From Thiohalomonas denitrificans (lineage in GTDB: Bacteria; Pseudomonadota; Gammaproteobacteria; Thiohalomonadales; Thiohalomonadaceae), in the NCBI GenBank assembly GCA_020725115.1, contig DYFR01000025.1, positions 1-48,428 on the forward strand: DNA of 48,428 nt. The letters are read 5' to 3'. Shown here piece after piece: positions 16,854 to 25,043 of the stretch. The position numbers and the translations under genes were made by a program. The notes under the pieces are model-generated. The model did no database searches. It was not told the origin of the DNA and saw only the letters and a program-made list of their open reading frames with translations. The stretch's first letter is position 1, and each line of letters opens with the position of its first letter.

Positions 16854-17453
16854 ATGCTTGCCAACAAGAGCAGGATGACATTCGCCGCCGTTGCGTTGCT
16901 GGGCCTGGGTTTGAGCGGCTGCGCCACGGAGCAGGGCGCGGCCAAGAGCGATGCCAAGACCGAGACGGTCAAGGCCGCCGCCGTGGAAACCAGGGCGGCG
17001 TTGCCGCAGCAGTATTTCGAACTGCACAAGGACGGGCGTATCTGGGTGTTCGGTGATGCCAAGCTGTACCAGACCGCCGTTGCCGGTAAGGAAGTGCCGC
17101 TGGCCATGACCCGCATCGGCGCCGGTCCCAAGCGCGAGACCGTGATCTTCGGCCTGACCAAGGACGAGAGCAAGAAGGTTTCCAGCCTGCCGCAGATCGC
17201 CCTGTTCGAAGGCAAGCTGGAAGGCGCCGCTGAAGGCTTCTACGGTGAAATCGTCAAGGCTGGCCGTCACTATGTGTTCGACGGCTGGAAGGAGATGAAG
17301 GACTTCCGCCACAGCGGCGAGGCCCCCTACGTCTTTACCTATGTCGGTGCCGGTCCCAAGCGCGCCACGGTGGTCTACGTGCGCAACAAGGCCCAGAGCA
17401 AGAAGGCCCCGGACGAGCTGATCGCCAGGTTCCGCCAGTTCCACGCGCTGTAA
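16854..17453 (+). CDS. Lipoprotein with two copies of one domain, in the pst locus
   Basis: The 199-residue protein has a lipoprotein signal with lipobox L-S-G-C23, so it is anchored to a membrane facing the periplasm. The mature part carries two similar modules of about 60 residues. Each ends in GAGPKR(E/A)TV followed by a short strand and a lysine-rich segment ending SKK. The first runs over about 50-115 and the second over about 125-190. I do not recognise the family. Position between pstS and pstC, with a good ribosome site (AGGAG), suggests a role in phosphate starvation, perhaps binding a phosphorylated ligand, but that is inference. Confidence 0.75.
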   Translation: MLANKSRMTFAAVALLGLGLSGCATEQGAAKSDAKTETVKAAAVETRAALPQQYFELHKDGRIWVFGDAKLYQTAVAGKEVPLAMTRIGAGPKRETVIFGLTKDESKKVSSLPQIALFEGKLEGAAEGFYGEIVKAGRHYVFDGWKEMKDFRHSGEAPYVFTYVGAGPKRATVVYVRNKAQSKKAPDELIARFRQFHAL

Positions 17454-17454
17454 G

Positions 17455-17573
17455 GCAGATACAAGAGAAAAGTTACAAGATACAAGGGATTGAGTGCGCT
17501 ACGCGCATGCCGTATAGCAAACGGCGCCTGCGTAGCGGGCACATTCCCTTGTATCTTTACTCTTGTATCTTGC
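17455..17573. repeat. Family B element, copy between the lipoprotein gene and pstC
   Basis: It begins GCAGATACAAGAGAAAAGTT one base after the lipoprotein stop and closes with CTTTACTCTTGTATCTTGC. The core GAGTGCGCTACGCGCATGCCG ... GCGCCTGCGTAGCGGGCAC is related to the other copies. A pstC Pho box follows directly. Confidence 0.75.
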
Positions 17574-17583
17574 CACTGCCTTC

Positions 17584-17612
17584 CTGTAATCCATTTGTAA
17601 CAATTGTGTAAT
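17584..17612 (+). promoter_or_regulatory. Pho box upstream of pstC
   Basis: CTGTAAT (17584-17590), TTGTAAC (17595-17601) and GTGTAAT (17606-17612) are three units in strict 11-base register. The -10 is not clear; TACCGT at 17612-17617 has the right distance from the second unit. It implies that pstCAB-phoU has its own PhoB-controlled promoter. Confidence 0.65.
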
Positions 17613-17663
17613 ACCGTAGCGTCCTGTCTTTTTGCCTCATCGCTGCCGCGAGAACGCCGACCC

Positions 17664-19961
17664 ATGACCGATTCCGTCGCCAAAGCTGTCCCCCTGGATG
17701 GCGCCCGTGTTTCCCTGCTGCCCAGTGGTGAGAAGCGTGCCAGCCTGCGGCGCTGGCGTTATGCCAAGGATCGTATCTCCCGCTACGGTGTGGCCATCGG
17801 CGGCCTTGGTGTGGTATTTGCCCTGGCGCTGATCTTCGTTTATCTGTTCTGGGAAGTCTTTCCCATGCTGCGCCCGGCCAGCATCGAGCCGGTCAGCACC
17901 TATACCCTGCCGGCAGGCACTGCCGGCGATCAGGTGGTCGATATGGCCACCGAACGCTATACCGAAGTGGCCGGCGTCTACAGCCGCGACGGCAGCGTCA
18001 CCTTTCTCGAGCCGCGCGCCGGTGCGCCCATCAAGCGCATAGACCTGTCGCTCCCCGCCGGGGTGGAGGTGGTGAGCAGCGCGCAAACCGAAATCAAGTA
18101 CGGCGTCCTCGCCCACGGGCTGTCCGACGGCAGCGTGATGGTGACCAAGCACGAGTACACCCTGACCTATCCGGACGATGTGCGTCACATTGAGCCGGAG
18201 ATCACCTATCCCCTGGGCGAGCAGCCGCTGTTGCTGGATGAGCAGGGCGCGCCGCTCACCGTGATCGGCATCCAGACCGCGGGCGAGGGCTATGCCCTGG
18301 CCGGCGCCACCGCCGACGGCCGCCTCACCCTGGCCATCTACCGCGCGGCGGTGTCGTTCATGACCGGCGAGGTGGAGGTGAAGCGCAGTTCCTATATCCT
18401 GCCGCCGGTACCGGGCCGTCCCACCCACATCCTGATCAACAAGACCACGCGCAATCTGTTCGTGGCCGATGACGCCGGCTATATCCATCATTACGACACC
18501 GTCCATCCCGATGAGGCCAGGCTGGTGGAGAGCGTGCGCGCCGTGGCAGAGGGTGCGCGCATCAGCGCCATGCGCTATCTCTCCGGTACGGTGTCCATCA
18601 TCGTCGGCGGTTCCGACGGCAGCGTGGCGCAGTGGTTCCCGGTGCGCGATGAGCAGAACGAGTATCACCTGACGCGCATCCGCCAGTTCCAGCAACATCC
18701 GGCCGCCATCACCTTCATTGCGCCGGAATATGCGCGCAAGGGCTTTGTCGTCGGTGATGATTCCGGCCATGTCGGCGTGCACTTCACCACCTCCGGCCGC
18801 ACCCTGCTGCTGGAAAAGCTGGCCGACGCCGCCATCACCGGCCTGGCCGTCTCGCCGGTGAACGACACCCTGCTGGTGACCGATGCCGGCAACCAGATGC
18901 GCTTCATCGATCTGTACAACCCGCACCCGGAAATTTCGATCAAGGCCCTGTGGGGCAAGGTGTGGTACGAAAACCGCGCCGGCGAGGAGTATGTATGGCA
19001 GGCCTCTTCCGGCAGCGACGACTTCGAGCCCAAGCTGAGCCTGGCGCCCCTGACCCTGGGCACCATCAAGGCCGCCCTGTTCGCCATGATGTTCGCCATT
19101 CCGCTCGCCATCATGGGTGCGCTGTACACTGCCTATTTCATGACCCCGCGCCTGCGCGGCTTCGTCAAGCCGAGCATCGAGATCATGGAGGCGCTGCCGA
19201 CGGTGATCCTCGGCTTCCTCGCCGGTCTGTGGCTGGCGCCGTTCATGGAAAACAATCTGCCGGCAGTGTTCAGCATCCTGCTGCTGATGCCGCTGGCCAT
19301 GCTGTTCGTCGCCTACGCCTGGGCCAACCTGCCGGCGCGCCTGCGCCTGCTGGTGCCGCCGGGCTGGGAGGCGGCGATCCTGATGCCGGTGATCCTGGGC
19401 GTGGGCTGGCTGTGCATCATCATGAGCCCCTCGGTAGAGGTTTGGTTCTTCAACGGCAGCATGCGCCAGTGGCTGACCGACGTGGGCATCACCTATGACC
19501 AGCGCAACGCCCTGGTGGTGGGCATCGCCATGGGTTTCGCCGTCATCCCCACCATCTTCTCCATCGCCGAGGATGCGGTGTTCACCGTGCCGCGCCACCT
19601 CACCCAGGGTTCGCTGGCACTGGGCGCCACGCCGTGGCAGACCATGCTGGGCGTGGTGCTGCCCACCGCCAGCCCCGGCATCTTCGCCGCGGTGATGATG
19701 GGCTTCGGCCGTGCCGTGGGCGAGACCATGATCGTATTGATGGCCACCGGCAACAGCCCGGTGATGAACTTCAACATCTTCGAAGGCATGCGCACCCTGT
19801 CGGCCAACATCGCGGTGGAACTGCCGGAAACCCCGCTGGGCAGCACCCACTTCCGCGTGCTGTTCCTCGCCGCCCTGGTGCTGCTGGTGCTGACCTTCGT
19901 GGTCAACACCCTGGCGGAAATCGTGCGTCAGCGCCTGCGCAAGCGCTACAGCACCCTCTGA
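17664..19961 (+). CDS. pstC: Phosphate ABC transporter permease PstC, long form
   Basis: The 765-residue protein is an inner-membrane permease of the PstSCAB phosphate importer. The first membrane helix is near 45-68. A large periplasmic insert (about 85-450) of short repeats such as DGSVTFLEP, DGSVMVTKH, GSDGSVAQWF and DDSGHVGVHF looks like a beta-propeller. The MetI-type permease domain (about 475-755) contains the EAA-like loop [20 protein letters not shown]. coli PstC is about 319 residues; the long form with an insert occurs in Pseudomonas-like bacteria. ATG 17664 is used because the frame upstream of it runs through the Pho box. Confidence 0.92.
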   Translation: MTDSVAKAVPLDGARVSLLPSGEKRASLRRWRYAKDRISRYGVAIGGLGVVFALALIFVYLFWEVFPMLRPASIEPVSTYTLPAGTAGDQVVDMATERYTEVAGVYSRDGSVTFLEPRAGAPIKRIDLSLPAGVEVVSSAQTEIKYGVLAHGLSDGSVMVTKHEYTLTYPDDVRHIEPEITYPLGEQPLLLDEQGAPLTVIGIQTAGEGYALAGATADGRLTLAIYRAAVSFMTGEVEVKRSSYILPPVPGRPTHILINKTTRNLFVADDAGYIHHYDTVHPDEARLVESVRAVAEGARISAMRYLSGTVSIIVGGSDGSVAQWFPVRDEQNEYHLTRIRQFQQHPAAITFIAPEYARKGFVVGDDSGHVGVHFTTSGRTLLLEKLADAAITGLAVSPVNDTLLVTDAGNQMRFIDLYNPHPEISIKALWGKVWYENRAGEEYVWQASSGSDDFEPKLSLAPLTLGTIKAALFAMMFAIPLAIMGALYTAYFMTPRLRGFVKPSIEIMEALPTVILGFLAGLWLAPFMENNLPAVFSILLLMPLAMLFVAYAWANLPARLRLLVPPGWEAAILMPVILGVGWLCIIMSPSVEVWFFNGSMRQWLTDVGITYDQRNALVVGIAMGFAVIPTIFSIAEDAVFTVPRHLTQGSLALGATPWQTMLGVVLPTASPGIFAAVMMGFGRAVGETMIVLMATGNSPVMNFNIFEGMRTLSANIAVELPETPLGSTHFRVLFLAALVLLVLTFVVNTLAEIVRQRLRKRYSTL

Positions 19962-19990
19962 ACAGGCACGTGTGTCATGTACAGACAAAT

Positions 19991-20130
19991 TTCACCGCCG
20001 AGACGCCGAGGGCGCGGAGAAGACAATTCCCCGCAGATGGGTGGAAGCGTTGGCGTCTGCGCTGCACAGAACTCGGGGTACAGGTTCGGCGGCATGACTT
20101 TCTCTGCGTTCTCGGCGTCTCTGCGGTGAA
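19991..20130. repeat. Long inverted repeat between pstC and pstA (family C)
   Basis: TTCACCGCCGAGACGCCGAG and on (from 19991) is the reverse complement, with a few changes, of the segment ending TCTCGGCGTCTCTGCGGTGAA at 20130. Arms are about 33 bases around about 75 bases of core. Nearly the whole 183-base gap between two genes of one operon is this element. Confidence 0.75.
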
Positions 20131-20144
20131 GAGGTTTTTATAGA

Positions 20145-21824
20145 ATGAGTTTCGTGAACATCAAAACCTGGAGCAAGAGCGGTGCCCCCTGGATCTGGCT
20201 CAACGCCGGCGCCGTGGCGGCCAGCATGGTGATGGTGCTGGGTCTGCTGCTGCTCATCGCGGTGCGCGGCTTCGGCCACTTCTGGCCCCACGACCTGATG
20301 GAGGTGGATGTCACAAACCCCGACGGCAGCGTGCAGCGCGTGCTGGGCGAGCTGACCCGCAGCGAGGAGCTGGCGGCGTCGGTGCTGCGCGAGGCCGGTG
20401 TGCAGATACCCAAGGATGCGCTGGTCATCGAGCGCCACCTGATCAAGCAGGGCAACCGCGACACCCTGGGCCGCGACTTCGTCTGGTATCTCGAGCCGCG
20501 CATGGGGGAGCTGCGTTATCCCGTCAATGCCGTGATGCTGGAGCGGCGTGAGTGGGGCAACTTCTACGGCTACCCGCTGGAGTTGAAGGAAGAGGGGCGC
20601 AGCATCGCACAGGGTGATGCGCTGTGGGCCGAGCTGCAGGCACGCATCGAGCGCGCCAACGCCATCCACGAGCAAATCCGCAAGATCGAGCGGCAGGACA
20701 TCGGCAAGATCAACTTCCGCATGGAACGGCTGCGCCTGGACGAGCGCCGCATGGCCCTGGACCCGAACCTGCCCGCCGAGGAAGTGGCGCAGCGCAAGGC
20801 TGCGATGGCCGTCGAACGCGCGCAGCTGGACGAGGAATACGCCAGCTACGGCGCGCAGCTGGAACAGCTCTACCGCGACGTGAAGCGTGACACCCTGGTG
20901 GCCGAGATCATGGACGGGCGCAAGGTGAACGTGTCGGTGGCCAACATCGTGCGCGCCTCGCAGCCCAACAACATGTCGGTGTTCGCCAAGATCGGCTACT
21001 ACTTCGAGCGTTTCGGCGAATTCGTCGGCGGCTACCCGCGCGAGGCCAATACCGAGGGCGGTATCTTCCCCGCCATCTTCGGCACCGTGACCATGGTGAT
21101 GGTGATGTCGATCATCGTCACGCCCTTCGGCATCCTCGCCGCCATCTATCTGCGCGAATATGCCAGGCAGGGGCCGCTGCTGCGCCTGATCCGCGTCTCC
21201 GTGTACAACCTGGCCGGTGTGCCGTCCATCGTCTTCGGTGTGTTCGGTCTCGGCTTCTTCGTCTACTTCCTCGGCGGCTCCATCGACGAGTTGCTCTATC
21301 CCGAGGCCTTGCCGTCGCCCACCTTCGGCACGCCGGGTCTGTTCTGGGCCTCGCTGACCCTGGCGCTGCTCACCCTGCCGGTGGTCATCGTGGCCACCGA
21401 GGAAGGTCTGGCGCGCATCCCCAGCACCATCCGCATGGGCAGCCTGGCCCTGGGCGCCACCAAGGCCGAAACTTTGTGGAAGGTGGTGGTGCCGCTGTCC
21501 ACCCCGGCGATGATGACCGGCCTGATCCTGGCCATCGCCCGCGCCGCCGGCGAGGTGGCGCCGCTGATGCTGGTGGGCGTGGTCAAGCTGGCGCCGACCC
21601 TGCCCATCGACGGCAATGCGCCCTTCATCCACATGGAGCGCAAGATCATGCACCTGGGCTTCCACATCTACGATGTCGGTTTCCAGAGCCCCAACGTCGA
21701 GGCGGCCCGTCCGCTGGTGTACGCCACGGCCCTGACCCTGGTGGTGCTGATCGTGCTGCTCAATCTGACGGCCATCGGCATCCGCAACCATTTGCGCGAA
21801 AAGTATCGCAGCGAGTCCGACTGA
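20145..21824 (+). CDS. pstA: Phosphate ABC transporter permease PstA, long form
   Basis: The 559-residue protein is the second permease of the phosphate importer. The first helix is near 20-45. A long hydrophilic insert (about 50-285) includes a charged, probably coiled-coil stretch rich in Glu, Arg and Leu (around 160-255). The permease domain (about 300-545) has [20 protein letters not shown] as its ATPase-contact loop. E. coli PstA is about 296 residues, so like PstC this is the extended type. It is separated from pstC by a long inverted repeat and followed by pstB. Confidence 0.92.
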   Translation: MSFVNIKTWSKSGAPWIWLNAGAVAASMVMVLGLLLLIAVRGFGHFWPHDLMEVDVTNPDGSVQRVLGELTRSEELAASVLREAGVQIPKDALVIERHLIKQGNRDTLGRDFVWYLEPRMGELRYPVNAVMLERREWGNFYGYPLELKEEGRSIAQGDALWAELQARIERANAIHEQIRKIERQDIGKINFRMERLRLDERRMALDPNLPAEEVAQRKAAMAVERAQLDEEYASYGAQLEQLYRDVKRDTLVAEIMDGRKVNVSVANIVRASQPNNMSVFAKIGYYFERFGEFVGGYPREANTEGGIFPAIFGTVTMVMVMSIIVTPFGILAAIYLREYARQGPLLRLIRVSVYNLAGVPSIVFGVFGLGFFVYFLGGSIDELLYPEALPSPTFGTPGLFWASLTLALLTLPVVIVATEEGLARIPSTIRMGSLALGATKAETLWKVVVPLSTPAMMTGLILAIARAAGEVAPLMLVGVVKLAPTLPIDGNAPFIHMERKIMHLGFHIYDVGFQSPNVEAARPLVYATALTLVVLIVLLNLTAIGIRNHLREKYRSESD

Positions 21825-21882
21825 TACAGTGGCATCAGGCAGGATACATAGACAAATGAACGCTATAGGCAAGGATATGGAC

Positions 21883-22731
21883 ATGACCAGCAGCAACCCG
21901 TCCCCGGTGCGCACCCACTCCGTCAGCAGTCATATGTTCGAGGGCGAGGAGCGGCAGAAGCTCTGTCTCGACGACGAGACGGTGAGCCTGGACGTGCGCA
22001 ACCTGAATCTGTACTACGGCAGCGATCTGGCGCTGAAAAATATCAGCCTGAAGATCCCGGCCCAACGCGTCACCGCCTTCATCGGCCCCAGCGGCTGCGG
22101 CAAGTCCACCCTGCTGCGCTGCTTCAACCGCATGAACGACCTCATCGACATCTGCCGCATCGAAGGCGAGATCATCCTCGATGGCGAGGATATCTACCGC
22201 CGTGGCGTCGACGTCGCCGAGCTGCGCCGCAAGGTGGGCATGGTGTTCCAGAAGCCCAACCCCTTTCCCAAGTCCATCTACGAGAACGTGGCCTACGGCC
22301 TGCGCCTGCAGGGCGTGAACAACCGCCGCATCCTCGACGAGGCGGTGGAAAAGGCGCTGCGCGGCGCCGCATTGTGGGACGAGGTCAAGGACCGTCTGCA
22401 GGACAACGCCATGGGCCTGTCCGGTGGTCAGCAGCAGCGTCTGGTCATCGCCCGCGCCATCGCCATCGAGCCGGAAGTGCTGCTGCTGGACGAACCCGCC
22501 TCGGCGCTGGACCCGATCTCTACCCTGAAGATCGAGGAACTGATCAACGAGCTGAAGTCGCAGTACACCATCGTCATCGTCACCCACAACATGCAGCAGG
22601 CGGCGCGCGTCTCCGACTACACTGCCTTCATGTATATGGGCGACATGATCGAATACAACGACACCGACACCATCTTCACCAATCCGTCGAAGAAGCAGAC
22701 CGAGGACTACATCACGGGTCGCTACGGTTGA
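21883..22731 (+). CDS. pstB: Phosphate import ATP-binding protein PstB
   Basis: The ABC ATPase drives phosphate import through PstCA. Walker [10 protein letters not shown], the Q-loop [10 protein letters not shown] typical of PstB, signature LSGGQQQR, Walker [13 protein letters not shown] and the switch His in VTHNMQQA are all present. Start choice: AAGGA lies 7 bases before ATG 21883. An in-frame ATG at 21856 also has AGGA, 11 bases upstream, and would add nine residues. It follows pstA closely and precedes phoU by 179 bases. Confidence 0.95.
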   Translation: MTSSNPSPVRTHSVSSHMFEGEERQKLCLDDETVSLDVRNLNLYYGSDLALKNISLKIPAQRVTAFIGPSGCGKSTLLRCFNRMNDLIDICRIEGEIILDGEDIYRRGVDVAELRRKVGMVFQKPNPFPKSIYENVAYGLRLQGVNNRRILDEAVEKALRGAALWDEVKDRLQDNAMGLSGGQQQRLVIARAIAIEPEVLLLDEPASALDPISTLKIEELINELKSQYTIVIVTHNMQQAARVSDYTAFMYMGDMIEYNDTDTIFTNPSKKQTEDYITGRYG

Positions 22732-22812
22732 TGCACATTGGGTATGGGCGACCCCTGGGCGCCGAACGTGGCGGGCACAGCCCGCTCCATGACCATGGTT
22801 GATTGAATGTAG

Positions 22813-22829
22813 GGTGCGCACCGCGCACC
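22813..22829. repeat. 17-base GC palindrome, second copy
   Basis: GGTGCGCACCGCGCACC differs by one base from the palindrome at 7389-7405. It lies in the pstB-phoU gap and could form a small hairpin in the mRNA. No other function is evident. Confidence 0.5.
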
Positions 22830-22910
22830 AGCGGATGCCGGGCAAGTCCCGCGCAGTACAACACGGCAGACAACATCGAAACGCGTATTCAGCGAGAAGG
22901 AACAGCAGCA

Positions 22911-23630
22911 ATGGACAAGATGAGTCTCGGTCAACACATCTCCCAGCAGTTCAACGCCGAGCTGGAGGACATCCGCACCCGCGTGCTGAACATGGGCGGC
23001 CTGGTGGAGCAGCAACTCGCCGACGCGCTCACCGCAGTGGTGGATGAAAACGTCGAACTGGCGGAGCTGGTCATCAATGGCGACCTGAGGATCAACGCCA
23101 TGGAAGTCACCATCGACGAGGAATGCTCGCGCATCCTGGCCCGGCGCCAGCCGGCAGCCGGCGACCTGCGCCTGATCGTCGCCGTGATCAAGACCATCAC
23201 CGACCTCGAGCGCTGCGGTGACCAGGCCGAGCGCGTAGCCAGTATCGCCATGCGCCTGACGGGTGGCCGCGAACAGCACCGCAATCACTACGAAGATCTG
23301 GTCCACCTCGGCAACCACGTGCGCCAGCTGCTGCACGATGCCCTCGACGCCTTCGCCCGCATGGATCCGGAAGCCGCGGTGCAGGTGGCGCGCGACGACA
23401 TCAACGTCGACAAGGAATACGACGCACTGACCCGCCAGCTCATCACCTACATGATGGAAGACCCGCGCACCATCACCCGTTCCCTCGATGTGCTGTGGGC
23501 CGCCCGCGCCCTGGAGCGTATCGGCGACCATGCCCGCAACATCTGCGAATACGTGATCTACCTGGTCAAGGGCAAGGACGTGCGCCACGTGTCGCTGGAC
23601 CAGATGGAGGAGGAGGCGCGCAAGCGCTGA
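22911..23630 (+). CDS. phoU: Phosphate signalling protein PhoU
   Basis: The 239-residue all-helical protein is built of two three-helix PhoU repeats. The metal-binding E/DxxxD motifs are seen in TDLERCGDQAER and ALERIGDHARN. PhoU couples the Pst transporter to PhoR and holds the Pho response off when phosphate is ample. It acts in the cytoplasm at the membrane. ATG 22911 is used because AAGGA lies about 10 bases upstream and the sequence MDKMSLGQHISQQFN fits the family start. It is the last gene of the pst run and is convergent with the TVP38-type gene. Confidence 0.96.
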   Translation: MDKMSLGQHISQQFNAELEDIRTRVLNMGGLVEQQLADALTAVVDENVELAELVINGDLRINAMEVTIDEECSRILARRQPAAGDLRLIVAVIKTITDLERCGDQAERVASIAMRLTGGREQHRNHYEDLVHLGNHVRQLLHDALDAFARMDPEAAVQVARDDINVDKEYDALTRQLITYMMEDPRTITRSLDVLWAARALERIGDHARNICEYVIYLVKGKDVRHVSLDQMEEEARKR

Positions 23631-23680
23631 TTACAGGCGCGCTTCGCGCAATGCCGATCAGTCAATAAATTCCCAGGTTT

Positions 23681-23734
23681 TGTAGGAGCCCAGCCCCCTG
23701 GGCGAAAATTCGCCGAGAGGACTCGGCTCCTGCA
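23681..23734. repeat. REP-like palindrome after phoU
   Basis: TGTAGGAGCC (23681-23690) and GGCTCCTGCA (23725-23734) are inverted copies, with a nested GGGCGAA/TTCGCC pair between. The TGTAGGAGC motif is typical of REP sequences in Pseudomonas-like gammaproteobacteria. It lies between convergent genes. Confidence 0.65.
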
Positions 23735-23776
23735 GATATCTACCTACCTTTGTTGTTCCCTTCCCCGAACACCCGT

Positions 23777-24457
23777 CTAACGCCCATCTCGCTTGCGCGC
23801 CGCCCGCATGAGCAGCAAGCGGCCGAGGAACAGAAGCAGCGCGATCAGGATTAGCGGCCCCAGTACCGTCGGGTGCATGAGGTCGGCGGGTGATTGCGCG
23901 CCGGTCGTGCCGGCCAGCGCGCTCGCATAGAGATAGCTCTTCACGGCGAGGCCGAGCGCGCTGGCGGACAGGAAGCGCGCGAGCGGCAGCGCCAGAATGC
24001 CTGCGGCGTAGTTGATGAGCGAGTGCGGCATCCCGGGCAGGACGCGAAGCGCGCACAGCGTGAAGAAGTCACCCTGCCGTTCGAGCAGACGGTACAACCG
24101 CCGCTGCCGCGATTGCACGGGATCGAGGCGCGTCATGCGGCGCGCAAACAGGTAGGCGCCGAGTGCGCCGCAGGTACCGCCGACGGTGAGGATCAGCGTG
24201 GCGGCAGGCGGTGCGTAGAGCAGGGCGGCGACCCAGAACAGCATCGAGCCTGGCTGCGCGAAGGTATAGAGCAGGAACTGAGCGGCGACGATGATGACAG
24301 CGAGCTGCCAGCCGCCCATGCGGCCGCGCGCCAACTCGAGCGTCAGGCGCCAGTCGACAATCCCGAGCGCCTCGAGCGCGATGCCCACAGCGAGCAGCGC
24401 GGCGAGAACCGCGAGCCGCCGAATCAGCGCAACGTCGTGCGCGTTTCTCGTGTGCAT
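23777..24457 (-). CDS. TVP38/TMEM64-family (VTT/SNARE-associated) membrane protein
   Basis: The 226-residue protein has about six hydrophobic segments and the VTT-domain pattern: PGSMLFWVAALLYAPPAATL near 68-87, the GTCGALGAYLFARRM segment and the later LRVLPGMPHSLINYAAGI. Members of the DedA/TVP38 group are inner-membrane proteins linked to lipid scrambling and membrane energetics. The exact function here is unknown. It ends 46 bases from a REP-like palindrome that separates it from phoU. No operon partner is visible. Confidence 0.8.
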   Translation of the reverse strand: MHTRNAHDVALIRRLAVLAALLAVGIALEALGIVDWRLTLELARGRMGGWQLAVIIVAAQFLLYTFAQPGSMLFWVAALLYAPPAATLILTVGGTCGALGAYLFARRMTRLDPVQSRQRRLYRLLERQGDFFTLCALRVLPGMPHSLINYAAGILALPLARFLSASALGLAVKSYLYASALAGTTGAQSPADLMHPTVLGPLILIALLLFLGRLLLMRAARKRDGR

Positions 24458-25043
24458 CGGGAGCAGGTCTCGCCTCGTAGCGTGGAATTCCGGTGACAGT
24501 ATACGTATTTGTCTGTGCCGTCTCAGCGCAAAAGGCGCCAGTTCCTTACTTTATAGGGCGAGTTTTAATAGCTGACTCGAAGCCGGCTGGCTTTGACGAC
24601 TGCTATAAACTGAAAAATTGACCTCACTGCATTTCCGTGGTTGCTACCATGCGAGACCTGACCCCACTGCACTTGTTAGCTTCAACGGAAGTGAAAGCCC
24701 TAAAAACCTGTGTATCCAGTTCAAATCAAATCTCCGGCACCGTACTGCTAACTACTATTCGGCGAATTATCCGCCGCATATGCGGACGGGATGCCCGCGC
24801 TGAATTCTGATATTACTTTCAGCATCACCAGATTGCCATTGTTCCCTGTGTGACTCTCGACCGGTGCTATGCCGCTGAACAACCGCATAGCGGCAAAAAT
24901 GGAATATGCGCCGTATAACGCCGGCCGCGGACGGCGGTTCACTCCCTTGATTCAACACTTTACGTCTCCTTCCCTGCAATATGCCGCGCGACAGTTGGCT
25001 GTGGCCGATATATCGAAGCGCGCAGGCACACTCCTGGCGATCA
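24458..25043. other. Gene-free, AT-richer stretch
   Basis: This 586-base stretch has no open frame with convincing coding character; those present are under 110 codons with irregular composition. The part from about 24490 to 24800 is visibly AT-richer than its neighbours. A direct repeat is present: TTGACCTCACTGCATTT (24618-24634) and CTGACCCCACTGCACTT (24658-24674). GACCTGACCCC-type strings often flank degraded mobile elements, so this may be an eroded insertion. It presumably also holds the promoter of the TVP38-type gene. Confidence 0.5.

Noticed and set aside
17637..19988. Long open frame on the minus strand opposite pstC
   Set aside because: Same cause: antisense of a biased gene. The product is rich in His, Gly and Gln with no domain.
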